Of a stretch of 64,000 nucleotides of DNA, positions 43,205 through 52,112 are shown in pieces. A program made the position numbers and the translations under genes. Position 1 is the first letter of the stretch. Each line of letters opens with the position of its first letter. Origin of the DNA: JBICHN01 sp043101845 (lineage in GTDB: Bacteria > Planctomycetota > Phycisphaerae > Phycisphaerales > UBA5793); the NCBI GenBank assembly GCA_043101845.1, contig JBICHN010000004.1:248001-312000 (forward strand), read 5' to 3'. A model generated the notes under the pieces. That model searched no databases, was not told where the DNA came from, and saw only the letters and a program-made list of their open reading frames with translations.

Positions 43205-45178
43205 ATGTCATCCGACGCGTTCATTCATTCGAAGACCATTCAACTCGACAAGCTCGTGCTCGACATGACCACGGCGGCGGGGAGCGGGCACCCGACCAGC
43301 GCGATGAGCCTCGGACACCTCGTCACGACGCTCATGTATGGCGTCATGCGGTGGGATCCGAAGCGACCCGACCATCCGGGCGCCGATCGCCTCGTCATGA
43401 GCGAGGGCCATGCCGTGCCGATCGTCTACGCGGCCTTCGCCGACCTCGGCGGCGTCATCGGCGAGCCCGGGTCCGAGCAGCCGCTCACGGTCGACGGCCT
43501 CACGAGCTTCCGCGAGGCGGACTCGGCCCTCGAAGGCCATCCGAACCCGATGGAAGGGTTTCCCTTCTTCGACGCGGCGACCGGATCGCTCGGCCAGGGG
43601 TTGAGCGTCGCGGCCGGGCTCGGCCTCGCGGCGCGCCTCGACGGGATCGATCGACGAATCTACTGCCTCATCGGTGACGGCGAAGCGCGCGAAGGTCAGA
43701 TCGCCGAGGCGCTCGACTTCATCATCGACCACGGCGTTACGAATGTGCTGCCGATCTTCAACTGCAACGCATACGGCCAGGCCGATCGCGTGTCGAAGCA
43801 GCAGAGCCCGGAGCGACTCCAGGCGAAGCTCGAGGCGACCGGGTTCGAGGTTGAACTCATCGACGGTCACGATCCGGCCGCGATCCGTGCGGCGTTCGAC
43901 CGCTTCGCGAAGATCGGTGAAGGCGGTACGCCGCTGGCGATCGTCGCGAAGACCGTCAAGGGCTGGGGGGCGCCGTCGACGCAGGGCTCGGGCTGGCACG
44001 GCAAGCCGATCTCGAAGGGCGAAGCGCTCGAGAAGGCGAAGTCCGAACTCGATACGCAGCGCATCAAACTCGTCACGGGCATCGGCGTGGAAGAGCAGAA
44101 GCCGAAGATCCCGGCGCCGGCGTCGAACGGACCGGCGCCGTCGGAGATCGTCGATCCGCCGTCACTCGGCGAGGCGCTCCGCGAATACGACATGACGACC
44201 ATTCAGCAGAAGGGCGCCTGGGCGACGCGCAAGGCGTACGGCTTCGCGCTGCGAATGCTGGGCAAGGCGAACCCGAAGGTCGTCGTGCTCGACGCCGATG
44301 TGAAGAACTCAACCTTCGCGGAGACCTTCTCGAAGGATCCGGATCTCACGCCGCGCTTCTTCGAATGCAAGATCGCCGAGCAGAACATGTTCTCCGTCGG
44401 CGCCGGGTTCAGCGCCGCGGGCAAGATCCCGTTCTGCTCGTCGTTCGCGAAGTTCGTGACGCGCGGGTACGACCAGATCGAGATGGCGATCAACAGCGGG
44501 GCGAACCTCAAGATCATCGGCTCGCACGCCGGTATCTCGCTCGCCGCGGACGGGCCGAGCCAGATGTCGCTGCCCGATGTCGCGTGGTTCCGCTCGTTCG
44601 CGACAATGAAGGATCATCGCGGCAATCCGGGCTGTTATGTGCTGCAGCCGGCCGACGCGTACGCCGCGTACCAGCTCACGATGGTCATGGCTGAATACGA
44701 AGGCGCCTGCTATATGCGGACGCTGCGTCCGGACACCGAATTCCTCTACGACGACAACACGGTGTTCAACCTCGGCGGCATGGAAGTGCTCAGCGAGGGC
44801 CGCGACATTCTCATCGTGAGCGCGGGCTACATGCTCCACGAGGTGAACAAGACGCTCGACCGCCTCGACAAGGCCGGGATCGACGCGACGGTGCTCGACC
44901 TCTATTCGCTCCCGTTCGACGAAGAGAAGCTTCTCGACCAGGCGCAACGGAATAACGGGGTCATTCTGACCGTCGAGGATAACTACGGCGGAGGCATTGG
45001 CTCGGCCGTGGCCGACGCGGTAACCGAGGACGGTGGCGGATTCACGATCGAGCAGCTCCATGTCCGTCGAATTCCGAAATCCGGGAGAACGCCCGATTCG
45101 CTCATGGAGATGTGCGGGCTCGACACGGACTCGATTGTCCAGGCGGCGGAGCGGGCCTTGCGGTTGGCTGGGGTTTAG
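43205..45178 (+). CDS. tkt: Transketolase
   Basis: A 657-residue thiamine-diphosphate enzyme of the non-oxidative pentose phosphate pathway, moving two-carbon units between sugar phosphates. The start at 43205 follows AGGAGG by 9 bases; the open frame upstream is Arg-rich and not part of the family. Substrate and cofactor parts: TTAAGSGHPTSAMSLGHLVT, RLVMSEGHAVPIVYAAFADL and the ThDP/Mg site CLIGDGEAREGQIAEALDFI, then FNCNAYGQAD. The pyrimidine domain has FFECKIAEQNMFSVGAGFSA and the C-terminal domain ILTVEDNYGGGIGSAVADAV. A linker around residue 290-310 is Pro/Ala-rich. The order of domains is that of the full-length enzyme. Confidence 0.95.
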   Translation: MSSDAFIHSKTIQLDKLVLDMTTAAGSGHPTSAMSLGHLVTTLMYGVMRWDPKRPDHPGADRLVMSEGHAVPIVYAAFADLGGVIGEPGSEQPLTVDGLTSFREADSALEGHPNPMEGFPFFDAATGSLGQGLSVAAGLGLAARLDGIDRRIYCLIGDGEAREGQIAEALDFIIDHGVTNVLPIFNCNAYGQADRVSKQQSPERLQAKLEATGFEVELIDGHDPAAIRAAFDRFAKIGEGGTPLAIVAKTVKGWGAPSTQGSGWHGKPISKGEALEKAKSELDTQRIKLVTGIGVEEQKPKIPAPASNGPAPSEIVDPPSLGEALREYDMTTIQQKGAWATRKAYGFALRMLGKANPKVVVLDADVKNSTFAETFSKDPDLTPRFFECKIAEQNMFSVGAGFSAAGKIPFCSSFAKFVTRGYDQIEMAINSGANLKIIGSHAGISLAADGPSQMSLPDVAWFRSFATMKDHRGNPGCYVLQPADAYAAYQLTMVMAEYEGACYMRTLRPDTEFLYDDNTVFNLGGMEVLSEGRDILIVSAGYMLHEVNKTLDRLDKAGIDATVLDLYSLPFDEEKLLDQAQRNNGVILTVEDNYGGGIGSAVADAVTEDGGGFTIEQLHVRRIPKSGRTPDSLMEMCGLDTDSIVQAAERALRLAGV

Positions 45179-45708
45179 TTGTTGTCAATGATTGACTTAC
45201 GGAGTTTCGGCGTGTTTACGCCGTGGTCCGAGTACCAGGTTCGCGGGCGTCCGTCGGTTCGCCCAACTGGAACGCGAACCTGATGTTAAGGCGGTTCGAT
45301 GGCGCGGATTTGTTGGGCGGACCGCTTGACGGCTCGTCGGGGGAGGACAAAATAGCGCTACCTCGCGGCTCGCAAGGAGCTTGTCCGAGGTCTGGCGCAT
45401 GCGCCGGGGTCACGACTGGTTGCTGGTGTGGATGTGTCGTGCAAGTGTTGGAGACGAAGCGACTTAGAAAGCAGATCTCTTCGATGGGCCGCGGGTTTCG
45501 CCGCGGATAACCCCGAATCGACTTTGGCTTATCGGAGGCAAAACGGCTGTAGCGTTCAGGCGTATTTGCCCGAAAGTATGGATCAATTGTCGGTCTGACC
45601 GACAGTAAGGGACCGCGTCCGGCTGGGGCCTCGTAGGTTTCCGGCGTCAAGGACGGGTGGATGACAGCGGGGCGAGACGCATGCCCCAATCAGGTTGAAG
45701 GAGTAGAC
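45179..45708 (+). other. Long 5' region of the porin gene
   Basis: 530 bases with no supported gene. It has a perfect palindrome TGTCGGTC-T-GACCGACA at 45589-45605 and a shorter one, GTCAA-TGA-TTGAC at 45184-45196, just after transketolase. The last part ends in an excellent ribosome binding site (GAAGGAG, 5 bases before the ATG). It may be a regulated leader; I recognise no riboswitch class. Confidence 0.45.
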
Positions 45709-47046
45709 ATGAGTCTCAACAAAAAGGTTGGAGTGTTTGCCGGCGCCGCCTCCGCCGCATTCGCGGGAATGAGTTACGCCGGCGGCGTGACGCCGAGCGA
45801 TTCCGACGCTCGCATCGCGGCTCTCGAACAGCAGATCGCGGAGATCAAGGCTGACTCGGGCAGCTGGCTGACTTCGAACGAAGAGCAGCTTCGCGCTCTC
45901 GTGCAGGATGTCATTGCGGACAGCGAAACCCGCACGAGCCTTCTGCAGAACGGCGCGAACGCTGGCTATGACAACGGCTTCTTCATTGCGAACGACGATG
46001 GCTCGTTCTACATGAACATCTACCTCCAGTCGCAGTTCCGCTGGGTGTGGAACAGCCGCGAAGAGGCCGGCACGGGCGAGCTCGAAGACAACTTCGGCTT
46101 CGAGAACCGCCGGACGAAGATTGGCTTCAAGGGCAACGCGTTCGGTGACGAGTTCACCTACAAGATCCAGGGCGGCTTCGATCGCGACGGCGGCACCTTC
46201 GTTCTCGAAGACGCCTGGGGCGCGTATGACCTCGGCGACGGCTGGGAGTTCCAGTGGGGTCAGTTCAAGGCTCCGTTCACCCGCGAAGAGCTCATCAGCT
46301 CGATGCACCAGCTCGCCGTGGACCGTTCGCTCGTGAACGAACTCGTGACCGGTGACCGCACGCAGGGCGTCATGCTCAACTACGAGGGTGACACCATGCG
46401 GATGAACTTCGCCTACACCGACGGCTGGATGCCTTCGACCACCGGCGGCCTCGCCGGCTCGAATGCGAACACCTCGTGGGCGACGCCGACGACCGAGTAC
46501 GCCATCACGGCCCGCGCCGAAGGCCTCCTCGCCGGCAACAGCTTCAAGCAGTTCGACGACTATACCTCGTGGTCGGACGACGAGTTCGGCTGGCTCCTCG
46601 GCGGCGCCGTCCATTTCCAGGACACCCGCTCGACCGGCCTCGACACCGAGAGCTTCCTCTGGACGATCGACACGCAGGCTGAGTTCGGTGGTTCGAATGT
46701 CGCGGCGTGGGTCGTTGGCGCCCACACCGACACCGAAGGCAGCGGCGCGAACTACGACCAGATCGGCTGGGTGGCTCAGGGCGGCTTCTTCGTCCAGCCC
46801 GACCAGCTCGAGCTGTTCGGCCGTTACGAGTGGTATGACTTCGACGGCGCTGCGTCCGAGGACGCCAGCCTCTTCACCGTCGGCTTCAACTACTACTTCG
46901 AGGGTCACAACTGGAAGTGGACGACCGACTTCGTCTACGCCCTCGATCCGGTCTCCGCGAGCGCGCCGCAGATCGGCCTCCTCGCCGACCCGGGCACCGA
47001 GGACGAGCAGATGGCGCTTCGCTGCCAGATGCAGTTCCAGTTCTGA
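45709..47046 (+). CDS. Outer-membrane porin (OprO/OprP-like)
   Basis: Encodes 445 residues. Signal peptide MSLNKKVGVFAGAASAAFAG ending at MSYAGG, then a coiled coil (ARIAALEQQIAEIKADSGSW) as in trimeric porins. The rest is alternating beta strands ending in aromatic residues: FYMNIYLQSQFRWVWNSREE, NRRTKIGFKGNAFGDEFTYK, WEFQWGQFKAPFTREELISS, and a C-terminal strand ending in Phe (LRCQMQFQF), the usual signal for outer-membrane assembly. This pattern matches phosphate-selective porins O and P. It therefore argues for an outer membrane in this organism. It is likely highly expressed: very strong ribosome binding site, smooth codon usage and a strong terminator. Confidence 0.88.
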   Translation: MSLNKKVGVFAGAASAAFAGMSYAGGVTPSDSDARIAALEQQIAEIKADSGSWLTSNEEQLRALVQDVIADSETRTSLLQNGANAGYDNGFFIANDDGSFYMNIYLQSQFRWVWNSREEAGTGELEDNFGFENRRTKIGFKGNAFGDEFTYKIQGGFDRDGGTFVLEDAWGAYDLGDGWEFQWGQFKAPFTREELISSMHQLAVDRSLVNELVTGDRTQGVMLNYEGDTMRMNFAYTDGWMPSTTGGLAGSNANTSWATPTTEYAITARAEGLLAGNSFKQFDDYTSWSDDEFGWLLGGAVHFQDTRSTGLDTESFLWTIDTQAEFGGSNVAAWVVGAHTDTEGSGANYDQIGWVAQGGFFVQPDQLELFGRYEWYDFDGAASEDASLFTVGFNYYFEGHNWKWTTDFVYALDPVSASAPQIGLLADPGTEDEQMALRCQMQFQF

Positions 47047-47099
47047 TCGCCTGAGGGTCAGGACGGATCGACCTGATCGATCCAGTGATTGAGAGCATT

Positions 47100-47137
47100 C
47101 GTCGGCCGGCCCTCCGGGGTCGGCCGACGCTCTTTTT
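47100..47137 (+). terminator. Strong terminator after porin gene
   Basis: Stem CGTCGGCCG / CGGCCGACG, extended by GAGC...GCTC outside, with T-run CTCTTTTT at 47130-47137. Confidence 0.88.
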
Positions 47138-47207
47138 GGCCCTCGCGCGCCGGCGCGTCCCGTTTTCGCATACGGATCGGCCCGCATTCCGCCGATACGA
47201 TCGAACG

Positions 47208-48746
47208 GTGACTGTTCGAGTATCCACCGAGCTTTCCGACGAGCTTCGCGAGGCCCAGATCGAGGCCCGTGATCTGGCGCGGTCGTACGGCCTCGATTTC
47301 TTCGAGACCATCTTCGAGGTCATCGACTACGACACGATGAACCAGCTCGCCGCGTACGGCGGCTTCCCCATCCGTTACCCGCACTGGCGCTGGGGGATGG
47401 AATACGAGAAGCTCCGCAAGCGCGATGTGTACGGCATGGGCCGCATCTACGAGATGGTCATCAACAACGACCCCTGTTACGCCTATCTGCAGGAGTCGAA
47501 TTCGATCACGGACCAGAAGCTCGTGATGGCGCATGTGTACGCCCACTGCGACTTCTTCAAGCGGAACGCCTGGTTCAGCCGCACGCCGCGCAACATGATG
47601 GACGAGATGGCGAACCACGCGACGCGGGTCCAGCGGTACATCGATCGCGTCGGGGCCGAGGAGGTCGAGCGATTTCTCGACATCTGCCTTTCACTCGAGC
47701 ATCTCATCGACCCGCACTCGATGTTCGTGCGGCGCGAGGCCGCGCGCGGCGCCCCGGGGCCGTCCGAAGACTGGGAACCCGAGCGTCTGCCCGCGAAGGA
47801 TTACATGGACCGCTACATCAACCCGCCGGAGGAGATGGAGCGGCAGAAGCAGCGGCAGGCCGAGGAGCGGGCCGAGGCGAAGCGACGGGTTCCCGCGAAA
47901 CCGACGCGCGATGTGCTCCTCTTCCTCCTCCGCCACGCGCCGCTCGAGGACTGGCAGCGCGATGCGCTCTCGATCATCCGTGAAGAGGCGTACTACTTCG
48001 CGCCCCAGGCGATGACGAAGATCATGAACGAGGGCTGGGCGACCTACTGGCACTCGCGCATCATGACGACGCACCTGCTCAGCTCGGCCGAAGTCATCGA
48101 CTACGCCGACCAGCACTCCGGCGTCGTGCACATGGGGCCGGGCGGGTTCAATCCGTACAAGATCGGGCTCGAGATCTTCAAGGACATCGAGCGGCGCTGG
48201 GACACCGGCCGCCATGGATCGGAATGGGAATCGCTCGAGCGCATCGGTGAACGGGACCGGTACGACGACGGATCGATGAAGGGTCGGGAGAAGATCTTCG
48301 AGGTCCGTCGTATCTACAACGATGTGAACTTCGTCGAGGAATTCCTCACCGATGAGCTCATCGACCGGCTCAACATGTACCACTACAAGCGCGATCCGCG
48401 GACGGGGCAGACGGTCATCGTGAGCCGCGATCCGCGGGTGGTTCGCCAGACGCTGCTCTATCGCATCAGCAACATGGGGCAACCGTTCATCTACATCGTC
48501 GACGCGAACTACCTCAACCGCGGCGAGCTCTACCTCGCGCACCAGTGGAACGGTCTCGAAGTCGACGCGGCGCGGGCGTCCGAGACGCTCCGCGGGGTGC
48601 GGCGGCTCTGGGGACGCCCGGTTCATCTGCAATTCCGTGTGAATGACGAGATGACGCTCATGACCTGCCGGGACGCGGACGCGGAAGAGCTCGAGCGCGA
48701 AACGATCGACGAGGACACGCCGCCCCCGGCGCACGAGATCAACTGA
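47208..48746 (+). CDS. spoVR: SpoVR family protein
   Basis: A 512-residue SpoVR/YcgB homologue; in Bacillus SpoVR affects spore cortex, in other bacteria the family accompanies stress kinase operons, and its biochemistry is unknown. Family motifs: YGLDFFETIFEVIDYDTMNQ, YGGFPIRYPHWRWGMEYEKL, AHVYAHCDFFKRNAWFS, FLLRHAPLEDWQRDALSIIR, then EEAYYFAPQAMTKIMNEGWA and TYWHSRIMT, GFNPYKIGLEIFKDIERRWD. The start is set at GTG 47208 because the only upstream ATG of the frame lies inside the porin terminator; the ribosome binding site is weak. The usual yeaG/yeaH partners are not adjacent. Confidence 0.95.
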   Translation: MTVRVSTELSDELREAQIEARDLARSYGLDFFETIFEVIDYDTMNQLAAYGGFPIRYPHWRWGMEYEKLRKRDVYGMGRIYEMVINNDPCYAYLQESNSITDQKLVMAHVYAHCDFFKRNAWFSRTPRNMMDEMANHATRVQRYIDRVGAEEVERFLDICLSLEHLIDPHSMFVRREAARGAPGPSEDWEPERLPAKDYMDRYINPPEEMERQKQRQAEERAEAKRRVPAKPTRDVLLFLLRHAPLEDWQRDALSIIREEAYYFAPQAMTKIMNEGWATYWHSRIMTTHLLSSAEVIDYADQHSGVVHMGPGGFNPYKIGLEIFKDIERRWDTGRHGSEWESLERIGERDRYDDGSMKGREKIFEVRRIYNDVNFVEEFLTDELIDRLNMYHYKRDPRTGQTVIVSRDPRVVRQTLLYRISNMGQPFIYIVDANYLNRGELYLAHQWNGLEVDAARASETLRGVRRLWGRPVHLQFRVNDEMTLMTCRDADAEELERETIDEDTPPPAHEIN

Positions 48747-48843
48747 TCCGGGCCGGAACGCTCGCGTTCCGCGTCGCGCCTACACTCGCACGCTGCGGTC
48801 AAGCCGCTGACGATCGACCCTCGCGGGAAGGACTCGTCACGGC

Positions 48844-50349
48844 ATGTTTTCCACGCTCACCGAGCGGTTCAACGATGCGTTCCGGAAGCTCTCCGGGCGC
48901 GGTCGCATTACCGAAGAGAATGTCTCGGAAGCGATGCGCGAAGTGCGCACGGCGCTTCTCGAGGCCGATGTCCATTACGAGGTCGTCAAGAAGTTCACCG
49001 ACTCGGTCGTCGACGAAGCGCTCGGCGCCGAGGTCACGAAGAGTCTGAAGCCCGGTCAGCAGATGATCGGGATCGTGCATCGCAAGCTCGTCGAGCTCAT
49101 GGGTCCGGTGGAGTCGGGACTCATGTATGTCGAGCCCGGGCCGACCGTCATCATGATGTGCGGCCTGCAGGGCAGCGGGAAGACGACGACCTGCGGGAAG
49201 CTCGCGGGATATCTCAAGCGGCGCGGCAAGAGCGTCATGGTCGCCGCGGCCGACCTCCAGCGTCCCGCCGCGGTCGAACAGCTGCGCACCGTCACGAAGC
49301 AGGTCGACGACGAGATTCGCGGCGACGGGTCCGTCCATTTCTACGCCGAGCCGGAGAAGTGCGCTGAATACGGCCAGGCGGTCGGCGTCGCCGTCGGAGT
49401 GTGCCGCCGCGCGCTCGAGGCGGCGAAGAAGACCGGAGTCGAGGTGCTCATCCTCGACACGGCGGGCCGGCTCCATGTCAACGACGAACTCATGGGCGAG
49501 CTGCGCGGCGTCAACCAGGCGATCGACCCGCACCAGATTCTGCTCATCGTCGACGCGATGAGCGGACAGGACGCGGTGAACTCCGCGAAGGCGTTCCACG
49601 AGCAGCTCGCGATCGACGGCGTCATCCTCACGAAGTTCGACTCGGACACGCGCGGCGGCGCCGCGCTCTCGGTCAAGGAGGTTACCGGCGCGCCGATCAA
49701 GTTCATCGGCGTCGGCGAGCATCTCGACGCGCTCGAGGAGTTTCATCCGGAGCGCATGGCCGGGCGCATTCTCGGCATGGGCGATGTCGTGAGTCTCGTC
49801 GAGCGGGCGCAGCTCGAAGTCGACGAGGAGGAAGCGGAGAAGCTCGAGGCGAAGATGGCCAAGGGCGAACTCACGATGGATGACTTTCTTGCGCAGCTCA
49901 AGAAGCTTCGCCGCATGGGCCCGCTCAAGCAGTTGCTCGGCTTCCTGCCCGGGCTCGGCTCAGCGCTCAAGGATGTTCAGGTCGACGACCATCAGTTGAA
50001 CCGTCTCGAGGGGATCATCAATTCGATGACGCTCGAGGAGCGTCGCGATGTCAAGGTGCTCAATACGAGCCGTCGAAAGCGCGTTGCGGCGGGCAGCGGA
50101 ACGGACATGCATCAGGTTTCGCAGCTCACGAAGCAGTTCGACATGATTTCGAAAATGAGCAGGCAGCTCGCCGCCGCCGGCGGGAAGCCCGGCCGCGCGG
50201 CGATGCGCGACCTTGCCGCGGCGGGTCAGGGCGGCGCGCCGGGATCGGCCGGACTCGGCGGCCTCATGCGCACGAAAGGCTCGACGAAGATGCAGAGCCC
50301 GAAAGCAAAGGGCCGCAAGCGCAAGGGCAAAGGCAAGCGACGGAAGTGA
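48844..50349 (+). CDS. ffh: Signal recognition particle protein Ffh
   Basis: A 501-residue SRP54 GTPase that binds signal sequences and 4.5S RNA and delivers ribosomes to FtsY. N domain: LTERFNDAFRKLSGRGRITE. G1: MMCGLQGSGKTTTCGKLAGY; DLQRPAAVEQLR; G3: LILDTAGRLHVNDELMGEL; G4: TKFDSDTRGGAALSVKEVTG. The M domain contains FLAQLKKLRRMGPLKQLLGF and the RNA-binding stretch SRRKRVAAGSGTDMHQVSQL. The C-terminal end is a Lys/Arg-rich tail (KGRKRKGKGKRRK) a little longer than usual. GGAAGGA precedes the ATG. The 3' end is followed at once by the left REP array. Confidence 0.97.
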   Translation: MFSTLTERFNDAFRKLSGRGRITEENVSEAMREVRTALLEADVHYEVVKKFTDSVVDEALGAEVTKSLKPGQQMIGIVHRKLVELMGPVESGLMYVEPGPTVIMMCGLQGSGKTTTCGKLAGYLKRRGKSVMVAAADLQRPAAVEQLRTVTKQVDDEIRGDGSVHFYAEPEKCAEYGQAVGVAVGVCRRALEAAKKTGVEVLILDTAGRLHVNDELMGELRGVNQAIDPHQILLIVDAMSGQDAVNSAKAFHEQLAIDGVILTKFDSDTRGGAALSVKEVTGAPIKFIGVGEHLDALEEFHPERMAGRILGMGDVVSLVERAQLEVDEEEAEKLEAKMAKGELTMDDFLAQLKKLRRMGPLKQLLGFLPGLGSALKDVQVDDHQLNRLEGIINSMTLEERRDVKVLNTSRRKRVAAGSGTDMHQVSQLTKQFDMISKMSRQLAAAGGKPGRAAMRDLAAAGQGGAPGSAGLGGLMRTKGSTKMQSPKAKGRKRKGKGKRRK

Positions 50350-50375
50350 GTCGTCCCGGCCTCCGACTCAGATTA

Positions 50376-51061
50376 GCCCCGGGTGAATACACCCGGGGGA
50401 GCGGCGTTCGCACTTCCGAGGGCCGATGAAACTCCCCGAGCGGCCCACGAACAAGGCCGGCCCTCATTCGCCCCGGGTGACCACACCCGCGGGGAGCAAC
50501 GCGCATTCACGGGTGGCTCATTCGCAAGAACGACCAACGACCACAAGCGAACGGATCGTCTTCCTCGCGGTCGCGCCGCGCGTCGTTGAGACTCGAATGA
50601 TCATCGAATCGGCGCGCCCCGCTTCCCCGGGTGTCTTCACCCGGGGCGAAGTGCATGGCTTCGCGCGTTCGCACGAATGTGCGCCCGCCCCCAACTCAAC
50701 TTAGCCCCGGGTGAACACACCCGCGGGGAGCGGCGCTCGCACTCCCAAGGGTCGATGAATGTCTCGAGCCGCCCCCGCAAAAAGCCGGCCCAGATTCGCC
50801 CCGGGTGACCACACCCGGGGGAGCGGCGTTCGCATTTACGGGTGGCTCATTCACAAGAACGACCCACGAACACAAGCTATCGGATCGTCTTCCTCGCGGT
50901 ATCGCCACGCGTCGTTGAGGCTCGAATGATCATCGAATCGGCGCGCCCCCGCTCCCCCGGGTGTATTCACCCGGGGCGAAGTGCATGGCTTCGCGCGTTC
51001 GCACGAATGTGCGCCCGCCCCCAACTCAATTTAGCCCCGGGTGACCACACCCGCGGGGAGC
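50376..51061. repeat. REP family B array, left of the transposase (7 hairpins, ~329-bp tandem period)
   Basis: The hairpin core is GCCCCGGGTG, four loop bases, CACCCGGGG, then AGC. Forward copies start at 50376, 50470, 50704, 50798 and 51034; inverted copies at 50621 and 50951. Matching copies are 328-330 bases apart (50376/50704, 50470/50798, 50621/50951, 50704/51034), and the sequence between them is also conserved (for example CGGATCGTCTTCCTCGCGGT, then CGAATGATCATCGAATCGGC), so the array is two tandem copies of a ~329-bp unit with three hairpins each. Some copies have an extra C in the right arm (CACCCGCGGGG). Confidence 0.9.
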
Positions 51062-51091
51062 GGCGTCGGCGCTGACACTTGACGCCGCATC

Positions 51092-51622
51092 TCAACTACA
51101 TCCACCCGAACGCGCTATCCGCGCATCAAGAAAGCGATACCGCGCGAGAAACGAATAGGGCCTCCGCTCAAGCTTCATGGCGAGATTGTGTCGCTCGACA
51201 TAGTCGATACGCGACGCGACGGCCCCCTCGTCATAGCAGAATCTCTTGTCGTGACCAGCGCCCCAGATTGGACGATCGACTCGAAGGCGCCATCGCACCG
51301 AGTCCTTGGCGCACTTCACGATATCTCCGGCGCGGCGCCGCGTCGTTCCGACGACGAAATGGACATGCCAGCTCTGCACTGTCATCGCGTACACGGTCAA
51401 CTCCATTCGTTCGATAAGCGATTCGCCGATCGCATTCCCTACAGCGGAGAAATCCGCCCGTGCGAAGTAGAACGGGGAATAGCGTAGCTGCTGTCGATCC
51501 ACGGACTCCATCGACGGTCGCGGCGGCATGAGCTGGCCATTCTGGACCCACCCGCGCGCATCTCCACGAAGCCAGACGCCGTAGGTCGTCATCGTGAACA
51601 TGGTGGCGAGATTCCGGCTCAT
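51092..51622 (-). CDS. RAYT/Y1 (HUH) transposase-like protein B
   Basis: A 176-residue protein beginning MSRNLATMFTMTTYGVWLRG. The HUH motif is WHVHFVV (His86 and His88) and the nucleophile is probably Tyr141 in SRIDYVERHN, followed by the basic C-terminal end seen in REP-associated tyrosine transposases. The segment AKDSVRWRLRVDRPIWGAGH and DKRFCYDE fits the strand-helix part of the Y1 fold. The start at 51622 has GGAGG directly upstream; a longer start at 51664 has none. It is clearly unlike protein A at 33 kb apart from the motif. It sits exactly between two arrays of family B hairpins, its probable DNA substrates. No insertion-sequence ends or second gene are seen. Confidence 0.8.
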   Translation of the reverse strand: MSRNLATMFTMTTYGVWLRGDARGWVQNGQLMPPRPSMESVDRQQLRYSPFYFARADFSAVGNAIGESLIERMELTVYAMTVQSWHVHFVVGTTRRRAGDIVKCAKDSVRWRLRVDRPIWGAGHDKRFCYDEGAVASRIDYVERHNLAMKLERRPYSFLARYRFLDARIARSGGCS

Positions 51623-51700
51623 TCCTCCAGTGTGGACGATCGGATCAGATGTGCCACAACTCATTGTGAATTGTATTCCGTTTTCTCGCGCGCGAACGCC

Positions 51701-52069
51701 GCTCCCCCGGGTGTATTCACCCGGGGCGAAGTTGCGGGTGCGAACGGTTGGGGTTCGTCGGGAAGTTCCGTGCGCACACGCGCGCCGCTCCCCCGGGTGT
51801 ATTCACCCGGGGCGAAGTTGGGGGTGCGAACGGTTGGAGTTCGTCGGCGGTTTCGTGCGCACACGCGCGTCGCTCCCCGCGGGTGTGGTCACCCGGGGCG
51901 AAGTTGGGCGTGCGACGATTGGGGTTCGTCGGGAAGTCTTGTGCGCACACGCGCGCCGGTCCCCCGGGTGTGGTCACCCGGGGCGAAGTTGAGTATGCGA
52001 CCGCATGTGGATTCCGCGAGTTGATCTTCGCGCGCGATCGCCGTTCCCCCGGGTGTGGTCACCCGGGGC
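51701..52069. repeat. REP family B array, right of the transposase (5 hairpins, 85-86-bp tandem period)
   Basis: All five hairpins are in inverted orientation relative to most left-side copies and start at 51701, 51787, 51872, 51958 and 52043, i.e. 85-86 bases apart. The spacer is also repeated (GTGCGAACGGTTGG, GTTCGTCGG, GTGCGCACACGCGC) with growing divergence toward the right. The hairpin is GCTCCCCCGGGTG, loop, CACCCGGGGC. The array ends 44 bases before the end of the convergent sugar dehydrogenase gene. Confidence 0.9.
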
Positions 52070-52112
52070 GAAGGCTCGGCGATTGAACGGCGCGGGGGTG
52101 GGGACGCGACGG

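Noticed and set aside
47085..47207. Upstream ATG extension of spoVR
   Set aside because: The extension lies within the porin terminator hairpin and is Arg-rich; the GTG at 47208 gives the normal protein start.
51701..52069. Regular repeats resembling a CRISPR array
   Set aside because: The spacers are copies of each other, the repeat is a GC-rich hairpin, and no cas gene is near. It is a tandem REP array.
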